Shown one piece after another: positions 33,037-43,500 of a stretch of 64,000 bases of DNA. The notes under the pieces were generated by a model that saw only the letters and a program-made list of their open reading frames with translations, had not been told where the DNA came from and did no database searches. The stretch is taken from NCBI GenBank assembly GCA_014379905.1, contig JACMKX010000181.1, positions 1-64,000 of the forward strand, written 5' to 3'. This stretch comes from Ferruginibacter sp. (GTDB taxonomy: Bacteria > Bacteroidota > Bacteroidia > Chitinophagales > Chitinophagaceae). Position numbers and translations under genes: made by a program. How positions within the stretch are numbered: position 1 is the first letter of the stretch; each line of letters opens with the position of its first letter.

Positions 33037-33795
33037 TTATGATGCTGATTTATAAAACCAGCCTGCAATAGCAGCATACTTAAATTTTTTACCGGGCATA
33101 TTTTGTTGGAGATAAAAATTTTCCTGTTTAATTTTTTTTACAATGAATTCACTTGTTTTATCAAAACCTGCATTATATACCGTTGCATACCATTGTAATT
33201 TTTCAAGTTCGTTTACAAATGTCCTCTCTTTATATGTTTCATTACAAATGCAAAGAAAAGCAGTGAGGTAAACCAGCTGCCATTGTTCGTTCTGTAGCCT
33301 TTCTACCCGTTCCATCCGGATGGCTTCTTCCTCGTTATTGTTATACTGCAGTTGCAACTCGCCGGTGACAGCAACCGGCAATATTCTTTTTACTTTTTCT
33401 TCTACCTGTTCTGCAAAAGAAGGTTTCATTTGAAATATACCGATGGAAAAATTCGCATATTCTTGTCCAAATTGCACATACAAAGTGCGAAGACTTTCCG
33501 CTTCAATTCCATCCTTTAAACTGTTGTAGCGCATTACTTCCGGGAAAATAACGGCCTGCATAAACCTGCTGTCTGCTTTGCAAATTGCCGAACAGGTTTC
33601 AAATAAGGGTTTCAACGCATCTAGTTTTTGTTTTGCAAGTGTTGCTTTATTACCAAACGATCTTCCAAAATCATTTTCCTGGTATTTACTTTTCGCAAGT
33701 AAAAATGCTGCGCAGAAAAATAGTATTGCTGCAGGGATGAAAAAGAATTTATATTTCTTTTTTACAGAGATAAACATCTTTAACGCCTGATTCAT
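33037..33795 (-). CDS. Putative lysozyme-like wall hydrolase, membrane anchored
   Basis: The product has 252 residues from MNQALKMFIS (ATG 33793-33795); ATGs at 33831 and 33777 are alternatives. One membrane-spanning segment is near the N-terminus (FFFIPAAILFFCAAFLLA). The region IFPEVMRYNSLKDGIE followed ~25 residues later by FSIGIFQMKPSFAEQVE resembles a lysozyme-fold active site: a catalytic Glu and the GxxQ(M)xP motif of lytic transglycosylases. QWYATVYNAGF is a further match (Y-N-x-G). The assignment is inferred from these motifs only. It overlaps the 3' end of the upstream gene (33749-34933) by up to 47 bases and so is translationally coupled to it. Confidence 0.6.
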   Translation of the reverse strand: MNQALKMFISVKKKYKFFFIPAAILFFCAAFLLAKSKYQENDFGRSFGNKATLAKQKLDALKPLFETCSAICKADSRFMQAVIFPEVMRYNSLKDGIEAESLRTLYVQFGQEYANFSIGIFQMKPSFAEQVEEKVKRILPVAVTGELQLQYNNNEEEAIRMERVERLQNEQWQLVYLTAFLCICNETYKERTFVNELEKLQWYATVYNAGFDKTSEFIVKKIKQENFYLQQNMPGKKFKYAAIAGWFYKSAS

Positions 33796-34933
33796 TTTTA
33801 AATACTTTGAAATAATAGACTGATGTGACATTGCCGGTAGTGACTACTTTAGGAAATAAAATTCCGCTCATAGAAACTTCACTGCCATCTGCTTTGTACA
33901 GTTTTCCATTGGTATAATAAATAGATTTGGATACATCGGGTGTGATAAAAAGCCTGTTGATATTTTCTATAGGAACTTTAAAGGAAGCGGCTTCATTCCC
34001 GTTTACTAAAATTTGTGTGGGACTTTGCGATGGGATGGTAATGATATCGCCTTTATCACTCACCATATTCCTGTTTTCGCCGCCGGAATACATATCTGCC
34101 ATACTCGTTTCTGTTTGTTTACCAGACGTGGTTACTGTCAATATTTTCTGGCTGGTTTGATCCATTACCGTAACCATGGAATGTGTAAAGCTTTCGCTTA
34201 CATAAAATTTCATGGCTATACTGGTTCCGCCGTCACCGGCTGTTTGTTTAAGGCCGGCATTGTTCACCATATAAATTGTTCCCATACCCATTTTTGTTGT
34301 CATGGCATTTGCACCGCCAATGGTTACTACGGCAAAAAATTGTTTTTTATCCGGGGATACTACCATTTTGGATACATGATCGTAAGGGCCATAATTTTTA
34401 CCATTAAAAACAAGGTAAAGTTTACCCGAAATTGTTTTTGAATATTGGATGGCCACGGGGTCTTTTTTATCACCCATGCTTACGTCGTTTTCTCCTGAAT
34501 TACTTTCTGTGCCTGCATTAGCACTTTTTATCGGCGGGTTTTTAAAAGGCCCGGTACGGTTGCCGTTATCTATCAAAAAATATTCGTACTTACTGTTTTG
34601 CACAACAAACTGGTAGCTTACACCACTGTTATTGGCAATGATGGCAGTTTCATCATACAACACCCGCTCATCTGTACCCAGGCTGAAAACTACTTTACCA
34701 TTAACCGGAGGGATAGGAGGTTCTTTTGTATTGGATGATTTGGAAGATGTTGTGTTAGAAGCCGCCGCCGATGTACTATTATTATCATCGCTACCGCTCT
34801 CATCGCTGCTCTTCTTTTTTTCTTCCAGCGATTTGGCGGCTTTCTCTTTTAATTTTTTTAATAGCTGGGCAGACGTGCTGTTACTCAATGTTAAAGCAGC
34901 ACATACAATCGCTATGTATTTTATCCAATTCAT
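33749..34933 (-). CDS. Hypothetical secreted protein with a Ser/Asn-rich linker
   Basis: The product has 394 residues with a signal peptide (MNWIKYIAIVCAALTLSNSTSAQ). A short Lys/Glu coiled coil (LLKKLKEKAAKSLEEKKK) is followed by a Ser/Asn/Thr-rich linker (~42-70). The rest is beta-rich with repeated short motifs such as SGKLYLVFNGKNYGPYDHV, SPDKKQFFAVV, TPDVSKSIYYTNGKLYKAD, suggesting a beta-propeller of weakly similar blades. No enzyme motif was seen. It starts 27 bases after the S74 fibre gene's stop and overlaps the lysozyme-like gene downstream, so three genes form one operon. Confidence 0.65.
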   Translation of the reverse strand: MNWIKYIAIVCAALTLSNSTSAQLLKKLKEKAAKSLEEKKKSSDESGSDDNNSTSAAASNTTSSKSSNTKEPPIPPVNGKVVFSLGTDERVLYDETAIIANNSGVSYQFVVQNSKYEYFLIDNGNRTGPFKNPPIKSANAGTESNSGENDVSMGDKKDPVAIQYSKTISGKLYLVFNGKNYGPYDHVSKMVVSPDKKQFFAVVTIGGANAMTTKMGMGTIYMVNNAGLKQTAGDGGTSIAMKFYVSESFTHSMVTVMDQTSQKILTVTTSGKQTETSMADMYSGGENRNMVSDKGDIITIPSQSPTQILVNGNEAASFKVPIENINRLFITPDVSKSIYYTNGKLYKADGSEVSMSGILFPKVVTTGNVTSVYYFKVFKNESGVKDVYLCKKEI

Positions 34934-34960
34934 TTTATGGGTTATTTATTTTATGAAATA

Positions 34961-37435
34961 TTATTGTTGCGAGAGGTTATTTATCCTGCTCTTCAATTCA
35001 ACAACCTGTTGTTGCAATTCTTTTATGCTTTCAATGAGCAGGGGCACCAGTTTTGCATAATCCACTCCTTTGTATCCATTCATTTCCTGCACTGCTTCTG
35101 GTATTACCTGTTCAACATTTTGTGCAAGCAGACCTATCTGTCTGCCTTTTTGAAAATATAATTTATCGAATTCGCTTTCTTTCATTTCATATTCCACACC
35201 ATTTAGTTGAACGAGCTTCGCAAGAGGCGAGGTAATAGGAGTAATATTCTTCTTGAATCTTTCATCGCTGGCATAGGTAGTTCCGTTTACCCATAAGGTT
35301 CCGAATATGGAAAATGCATAAGCGCCGTTCCGTTCTGCTTTGGCATTTTCAGAAAAAACACCTGCGTTGTCCTGTGTTCCAAAACTTATTTTAGCAGTGG
35401 GATTGTCTGCATGTAATCTCAGTTCATTTCCATAAACGCCAATACCCACTTCGCCTGCGCCACCGGGGTAGAGTAATATTTTTTCTCCAAGGGAAGGGGG
35501 GAAGGATAAAGGCCTGGTTGGGTTCACTGTTCCGATCCCGGTATTGCCATTTCTTAAAATGGTTAGCGCATTGCTTCTTACTGTGTTGCTGGTGCCATTT
35601 CCTACCTGGAAAATTCTGTCTGTATTTGCAAATAGTAAGGTACTGGGGTTATCCGTATTATCATTGCATGAGCCTATGGTAACAGCGCCAACTGCTTTTG
35701 CGAAAGTTAGAACACCCATGCTGGTTGAATAATTTCCATTGGCTGTTGTTTCGCTACCCATGCTTGTAGAAACACTTCCCAGGGCATTTGTCAAATAGCC
35801 TGTGCTTAATGAAGCACTTCCATAGGCGGTGGTTTGCGATCCCAAACTTACAGCAGCAAAGCCGGAAGCCCTTGCATTGCTACCCGAAGCGAAAGAATAA
35901 TCTCCTGTATTATCTTTATCCCATTGTGTTCCATTAACGGCGCCCACCCTGAAAGCCGCCTTTTGCGGATACCACATCATACGGCTACCGGGGCCAGAAG
36001 CCGGGGGATGAAAAGTAGTTGCACCTGTTATTACTGCCGGTCCTGTAAAAAGAACATTGCTGTCAGCTACATGCAGCCGGGCCCGGGGTGTGGAAATACC
36101 TATCCCCACATTCACCCCGTCATTTCCTGTACCGCCCAACACCAGGCTATTACTAGCGCCAACTTTAGAATTGTAGCCGATGGCAGTTGCATTAAAAAGA
36201 TTATTATCAGTAACATCGGCAGCTACTCCAATGGCAGTATTATTGTTTCCAATGGTATTGCTGTTTAATGCTATGGTGCCCAAAGCGGTATTCCTGATGC
36301 CGCTTGTATTAGCCGCCAATGCAAAATTTCCCATACCGGTATTCTCGCTTCCAATATTGTTGGATGCCATTGCATTGAGCCCCATAGCTGTATTGGCACT
36401 ACCAGTGGTATTGTTAACAAGTACCCCGGTGCCATCAGCCGTATTTTGCGCACCGGTTGAATTATTTCTTAGTGCATTGGTACCGCTGGCAGTGTTGTAA
36501 TAACCGGTTGTATTTGCAAACAAAGCTTTGGAACCAAAGGCCGCATTTAATGTGCCTTCGTAATCATTTACTGCACCTGTTCCGTTATTAAATAAAGCGC
36601 TGTCACCAATGGCTACAAGATTATTGCGGTTGCCGGTATTAAATAATGCGCCGGTGCCCAATCCTATATTTGAATACCCACTGTTGTTGAAATACAAAGC
36701 TGTAAAACCAATTGCAATATTAGAAGTGCCCGTTGTATTAAACCTTAGCGCATCACTCCCAACAGCAGTGTTTTGACCGCCGCTTATATTCTGTGCCATC
36801 GCCAGCTGGCCTACAGCGGTATTTTGGCTCCCGGTTGTATTGCTGTATAAACTATAAGTTCCCGAGGCCAGATTAAATGAGCCGCTGCTATTGTTAATTA
36901 ATGAGTTATATCCTACACCCGTATTATGTGAACCGGTTTTATTGGCCGTTAAAGATTTGTATCCTATAGCTGTATTTAATCTTCCTGTAGTGGTGGAATC
37001 TAATGATCTGAATCCAAAAGAAGTGTTATCATTGATACTATCTAAATACCCGGAACGTACATTATTTACTCTTACTATTAATGGTTTGGTGTCCAGTGTT
37101 CCTATGAAATTTGCAGCAGGGTCCGTTCCGGAATTGCCTGATAAACTCCAGCCACTGGAAGCCACAATAGTTTGCCAGCTAGGCGCCGCACCGGTTCCCA
37201 TATTTACCATCAGCTGGTTCTTTACAGTATCTAACACAAGTAATCCTTTTGCCGGATTTGCAATTGTAGCTAAAGCTGCTGAATTCATACGTGGTATCAG
37301 CAAACCTTTCGTACTGCTTTTAATATCCAGGATTGCACTGCTGTTGGGTAAGCTGGCATCATTATTTATAGCAATATTTTGAGCGGGTATTTTTGTGCTT
37401 ACAAAAATCAGTAGCAGTGCAATAATTTTTTTCAT
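34961..37435 (-). CDS. Secreted fibre protein with YadA-like head repeats and S74 chaperone domain
   Basis: The product has 824 residues from [19 protein letters not shown] (ATG 37433-37435). The N-terminal module ([20 protein letters not shown] ... [19 protein letters not shown]) is shared with the fibre at 10943. Head repeats of the type NTAxGxxAL...NTTGxxN fill ~150-420; a second set with [19 protein letters not shown] spans ~520-600. [19 protein letters not shown] and [19 protein letters not shown] form the stem, followed by the S74 domain from [12 protein letters not shown] to [16 protein letters not shown] with a terminal coiled coil. It is the first gene of an operon with 33749-34933 and the lysozyme-like gene. 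Confidence 0.85.
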   Translation of the reverse strand: MKKIIALLLIFVSTKIPAQNIAINNDASLPNSSAILDIKSSTKGLLIPRMNSAALATIANPAKGLLVLDTVKNQLMVNMGTGAAPSWQTIVASSGWSLSGNSGTDPAANFIGTLDTKPLIVRVNNVRSGYLDSINDNTSFGFRSLDSTTTGRLNTAIGYKSLTANKTGSHNTGVGYNSLINNSSGSFNLASGTYSLYSNTTGSQNTAVGQLAMAQNISGGQNTAVGSDALRFNTTGTSNIAIGFTALYFNNSGYSNIGLGTGALFNTGNRNNLVAIGDSALFNNGTGAVNDYEGTLNAAFGSKALFANTTGYYNTASGTNALRNNSTGAQNTADGTGVLVNNTTGSANTAMGLNAMASNNIGSENTGMGNFALAANTSGIRNTALGTIALNSNTIGNNNTAIGVAADVTDNNLFNATAIGYNSKVGASNSLVLGGTGNDGVNVGIGISTPRARLHVADSNVLFTGPAVITGATTFHPPASGPGSRMMWYPQKAAFRVGAVNGTQWDKDNTGDYSFASGSNARASGFAAVSLGSQTTAYGSASLSTGYLTNALGSVSTSMGSETTANGNYSTSMGVLTFAKAVGAVTIGSCNDNTDNPSTLLFANTDRIFQVGNGTSNTVRSNALTILRNGNTGIGTVNPTRPLSFPPSLGEKILLYPGGAGEVGIGVYGNELRLHADNPTAKISFGTQDNAGVFSENAKAERNGAYAFSIFGTLWVNGTTYASDERFKKNITPITSPLAKLVQLNGVEYEMKESEFDKLYFQKGRQIGLLAQNVEQVIPEAVQEMNGYKGVDYAKLVPLLIESIKELQQQVVELKSRINNLSQQ

Positions 37436-37472
37436 GTTACCTGGTTGTATTTTTTTGCTTTGATGTATATTC

Positions 37473-37514
37473 AAAAAACAACTACCGTAAAAATTAATTG
37501 AACGATAGTTGTTT
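37473..37514 (-). terminator. Terminator after the 2144-residue protein gene
   Basis: On the minus strand AAACAACTA (37514-37506) pairs perfectly with TAGTTGTTT (37484-37476) and is followed by TTT. The loop is long (21 bases), but the T-tract and the position right after the stop codon at 37517 support termination. Confidence 0.6.
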
Positions 37515-37516
37515 AA

Positions 37517-40500
37517 TTATTGTTTCATTACACGCTGTACTAATCTGTTTTTTCCGTCAGTTAAACTTATGCTGTATAATCCCTTTGCAAAAGCACCCAT
37601 ATTGGTTTGAATAGTTGTGCTGCGGGCCGGTACAGTAATCATTTTTACAACAGCTCCTTTTGAATCTGTGATCAATAGTTTGCGTGGTTGTTCACTAGGA
37701 GCAAAAACCACATTTACTATATCAGTAACCGGGTTAGGAAAAACAGTCATACTAATTTGTGCATTGTTACGGTTGATGGCAACAATATCACTGTAAGTAA
37801 ATATTCCCCCGATATCCGTTTGTTTTAAACGATAATAACTAATGCCATCCAATGGCTGCCTATCTTCCAGGTCATACAAATGAATTCCCGAAGTATTGTT
37901 GGCAGCAACATTTCCTATGCTGCTGAAATGAATGCCATCTGCACTTCTTTCTACAAGGAAGAAAGCCGTATTTATTTCATTTGTAGTTTTCCAGTTTAGT
38001 AAAACATTGGCCGGTTTGTTAACAGCATCAAAAGAGAGCAGCGTTAATGGAACTGTGCCGGTACTGCTGGTAATAGTGAAAGGGGAGAAACTGGTAAATC
38101 CTGCCTGTGTTCTGCTATACTGGCCGTTCGTATTTAAAATTGCTGCTCCTACAATTCCATATTCCCACTGGCTGGTGTAGTGAGCGGTGCGGCTGATCTG
38201 TCTTGCAAATCCAGGTAGCTCATGGGTTGTACTCCACCAGAATTCTGCTGCGGCATTGCTTCCACCCGGCACATCTTCTTCAATAAACCAGGTGCGGTCT
38301 ACATGGGAGATTTGAACGGTGTCGCCACTTGCGCCATTCCGCAGCACATAATCTCCAACCCTTACACTGAAATTATCCGCTGTACCACTGTTATTTAATC
38401 TCACAAAATTCATACTGGTATCCGAACTGCCAATGGGATAGATATTTTCCGGGTTGCTGTTCACCAGTTTTAATTTACCAGTACCATTACTGATGATGAA
38501 ATGCGCAGAATCATAATGGAGGATAATACCATTTACAGTAAGATCATAATTACCCAACATTATTTTTCCACCTATCCATTCCGGTAATTGTGCAGGTGCT
38601 GCCATCTTCATATCAAGATTGCCGTTGATGGTAATGGACTGCTTCATTTTTGCAATGGTGCTAAAGTGTAGTGTATCATTGTTGTTAAGGAGATCAAATT
38701 CCATCGGGCTGCTGTTGTAAATTTCTGTGGTGACAAACCCTTCATCAACAGAAAACAGCATTCGCCTGCTCAATGTCGCAGTAGCTCCGGCAGCAAGACT
38801 AAATGACATACTATCCAATGCTGTGGTAGCATAGGTGGTATCTTTGATAAAAAATTTCACCCATGCAGTCCCATCCTGTACGCCCTGGTTTTTAATGATA
38901 AAGTTTACCGTTACACTATCTCCTTCAACAAAACCTGAGGGATTGAAACTGATGGCGCCAGCAAAACTTCTTGCCATATCCGGGGCATCGCCTACTATCA
39001 TTGTACGGGTTGCTTCATTGTTGTCTTCTCTTTCTTCTATTATTGTGTTGGCAGGATCGGTTATGATCTTCATTATCTTAACACCTGGTATAATGGAAGA
39101 GTAAGTTACTGTTGCCGCCACTGTTGTATCTCTGCCCGGAAGCAATGCATTGATAGGCACATCGGCGCCCAATTGAATATCATCAACCAAAAATCTCAAT
39201 ACCGTAGCAGTAGTGGATTGACCACCCCTGTTTTTTACCGTGCCTACCAGCGTAATAGCCTGGGCGACATTCGGATTCAAACTACTGGGAGAAATGTATT
39301 GAGATAATACTTCCAGGTCAGGCTTGCTATCAACAACCCTGATATGAAAATCACCTTCGTTGTTTGTTTCATTTTCTTCGCAGGTAAGATTGGCGGTATC
39401 AGCCAATACTTTTACTACGTAGTTACCTGCAGTGGTAAACGTGCGGCTGAAAGAAACATGAGCTGCATAAATTTCACCGGCTTTTACATGACCAATAGTA
39501 TCTGCACCTATCCAATTGTTATTTAAGTTGAACCTGGCTGTTACATCATTCGCATCCCTATGTCCCACATTTCTCACAGCAGGGAAAAACTGGTTGCTCG
39601 TGAAAACACGCACCACTACAGGGTTGGAAGCTGAGCCTGGTTCTCCCGGTATTTGATAAGGCGCTAAATCGGCACCCAATATAATTTCCCTGTTGTTATT
39701 TGTTTCGTTTGATTCAACCACCTGGTTGTTTACATCTGCAAAGGCTTCCACAACCGCTCCGCAATCATTGCTGTTATTGGCTACTACGTAAGCATCAGAT
39801 ATTACAGTTGTGATGCTGTTTTCATTGAGGGATGTGATATTTTTTAGGGCACCAACCGGTACACCATTTACCCTGAACCTTACATTAAAAGAGCCGGTGC
39901 GTCTTCCTGTATTCCTGATGCTGGCCGTAAACCTGGTGCTGCTGCCAATACTGAGGTCGGTAGGCGATGTGGAAATTTTAGTAACGGTTAATTCCGATGG
40001 AGGCACAGTGATCATAAAGCTGAATGAATTATTTCCTTCATTCGTTTCGGAAACGGTTTCTTCGCTATCTGTTATCACTCTTATAAAATGAATGCCCGAA
40101 CTAAAATTGTTATTGCTGTAATTAATACCAGCTGTTCCTCCGGCACTCAATGAACTGAAATTTCTGGTATCTATCAGCGTGAGCGTTCCACCAGGAATAG
40201 AATCAAAGATCTTCACTGAATGCGGACCTGCAGCTACACATTTTATGTTGGCATTATTAAAACTGAAACTTGTAAAGCCAGTTTGAGCAAAACCCTGTAT
40301 CGTGAGATCGGGCTGTGCAGCTACGGGGTTAATAGTAACACCGCCTGTATGCGACATGGCATTGTAATTTCCATGATAATAAGAACTCGGTATTTCAAAA
40401 TATTCTATGTAGATGTATTTTAATTCTGCTGTAATACTGGTAGCGGTTGTTGATGTCAACGGCACATTTACAGGTATGATCACTTCATTTCCTGGTGCAT

Positions 40501-43500
40501 GTGTATAATCAGCACTTACAATTGTTTCTATCAATACACCATCACGGTATATTTTTAAAGTATCTTTTATAATTTGATCCCAGCTATTCCAAAAATTGGC
40601 CAGGTTTCTTTCCCTGTATTTTAATTTAAAACTTACTGATCCGTTACTGCCAACTATATTGGCACATGGGTTTGTATTGGAAGTTCCTAACATACCACCC
40701 ATTGACGGTGGAGGAACACATGCACTTGCCGGCGGACATGGCAGAGAGATGGAGTGCGTTACCAGGTTACTGGTAAAGGTAAAATCAGTAATGCTTGCAG
40801 TGTAAGTGAAATTACTTCCGCAGGTTACACTGGCTAGCAGGTAACTATAATAACCATTAGAGTTGGTGGTAGTAGTTATTATTTGAGTACCTGTATTGAT
40901 GGTAACTTCTGCACCAGCCACAGCTGCCGGGCTACCTGTTCCATAATAATTGGCATATCCTGAGATAAATACTTTTACCTGCGGACATTGCTGCATGGTA
41001 GCATTAGTGCTTAGTGCAATACCGCCGGGCAAATTTGGAGAACCCACCACCACCGGCCTTATGGCGTAATTGTTTAAAGGATTGATATCTGACAGTGTGT
41101 TGCTGCTGTCTATCCACACTTTAATGGGGTAAAAGCCTTCAGCAGCAAATGACAATGTACGGCTGATGGTTGCATTGGAAAATGCATTCACCGCTGGTAT
41201 CACATCGCTGCCAATGAGAATGGTGTCCCTGTAAAATTTAACAGGAATATTAGTAGCAGGCAATCCCGTACTGTTACTTACCCTGGCAAAAACAGTAAAT
41301 GTTTCACCCGGTAAAGGATTGTTTTTGCTGAAAGAAATATCGTTGGCAAAAATTCTGAGGTCAAGCTGCTGATCGGTAATAACAGGCCCGCTTAAATAAC
41401 CTGTATTAATACTCGTGGCAGTATTGCCATTATCATCTGTAGCTGAAAATTTATAGCCTGCATTATTGTTATTGGCTAAATGAGAATAAGTGTAACTATA
41501 TACAATACCTGTTACATAATCGTTACCAGCTGTTTCTTTTGCCATTACAAATGTTCCTTCATTCAGGTCTGTAAAATCCTGGTCGCCATTAAGATCAACC
41601 GACACTTTAGGAGAGCCGGTTTGAGGTGCCCGGTTATTGGTTGATCTGTATAAAATCTTGTAGGTATAATCTCCTATATTGCCTGCCACAGGATTGACAC
41701 CGGTGTTGCTGTTGTAAGGGGTTGCTGCTACAAACTGCAATACAGGAGCAGCCCCCGGATTGTAACCGGCACCATTTAAAGTAGTGGTTACAAAACTCAC
41801 ACCTGGCGTAGAGGATTCTATCTTTAACTGCGCAGTATAGGGCCCCACTGCGCCTGGCGTAAATAATACCTGTAAACTGATATTTCCATTTACAGGAATA
41901 ATTGTACCTGCTGCAAATGATGGAACAAAGGCAGTATTGGTAGCTGTTACATTACTTAGGGTTACGGGAATATTGCCAGTGTTTTGAATATTAAAAGCAA
42001 AATTATTGCTGCTGCCCAGGGCAACATTACCATAATTATGTCCCGTAGCAGGGCTGAGGGTCCATGAAGGAACCTGGGTAACACCGGTGCCCCTTAAGCC
42101 AACATTATAATTTCCTGAGGAGGTTTGTAATTGTAATCCCTGTATAAAATCGCCTGCAACTGTTGGATTGAAATTTACCTTAATGGTATCTTTCATTCCC
42201 GCAGCGATAGTAATGGCAGTAGTGAAATCACTGGTATACGGTGCCGAAATAATTACTGCATTGATGGTTTGATTGACAGCGCTATTATTGGTAATGATAA
42301 GGTCTTTGGAAAGTGTAGTGTTTACAGGCACATTTCCATACAATAAACTGTCGGTATTTAAAGATAACAGGTCGGTATAAAATGCAGCTGTGTTGGTAAT
42401 GCTCCAACGGCCTTCATTGTTTTTGCTTCTTATAAATAACCGGTGCAGCCCATTGCTTAGCCCGGTGGTATTTACAGAAACAGCCAGGTTGTTGATACTA
42501 AGCGCCGGCGTTATTGTAATGGAATTTCCACTTCCAACTCCCGGGTCTGTATCTATGAAATATTCAGCAGCTGTTATATTTTGGGGAGCAGCTGGTGCAA
42601 TTGTATATACCGGATCATTAGTAATGGTTACGGCAAATTGTTTTATGTTGGTAATGCTCCAGCGACCTTCATTATTTTTTGTACGTAAAAACAAATGATT
42701 GGTAGTAGCAGGTTGAAGCGCTGCTGTATTTACCACAACCGGTACATTGCTGATATCAGTTGCGGCTGTAATGGCAACAGGAATGGCGTTTCCGGCACCC
42801 GGATCTGTATTGATAAAATATTCTGCGGCTGTAATGTTTTGTATAGTTGCCGGTACGGGAGGATAAGCAGGATCATTGGTGATATCCACTACAAAAACTT
42901 TGCTGTTGGATATGCTCCAGCGGCCCTCATTATTTTTTGTCCTTATAAATAACTGATTGGTAGTAGATGGTTGCAGGCCGGATGTATTTACCACAACAGG
43001 GATGTTACTGATATCCAGTCCCGGTGTGATATTGATAACCATGCCATTTCCGGGCCCGGGATCGGTATTGATAAAATATTCAGCTGCAATAATATCTTGT
43101 GCAGCAGCTGGCACTCCCGCATAGGGCGGATCATTGGTAATATCCTTAACAAACACTTTATAATTAACTACGCTCCACCTGCCTTCATTATTTTTTGTAC
43201 GAATAAACAGATGATTGGTGGTTGCCGGCGCAAGGGCGGCTGTATTTACAATTACAGGGATATTGGTAATATCAACACCCGGCGTAATTACAATGGCAGT
43301 TCCATTTCCAATACCTGGATCTGTATTAATAAAATATTCTGCTGCAATAATATTTTGCGGTGCAACAGGAACCGTTGGATAGGGAAAATTTAAATCATAC
43401 AAAAAATCTTTTATTGTTACCAGGGACCACGAGCCTTCATTGTTTTTGCTCCTGATGAATAAGTGGTGCAGGCCATTGCTTAATCCTGCGGTATTTACAG

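Noticed and set aside
42390..43393. Long + strand open frames opposite the giant T9SS gene
   Set aside because: They mirror the tandem coding repeats of the minus-strand protein, lack signal or family motifs, and have no promoter.
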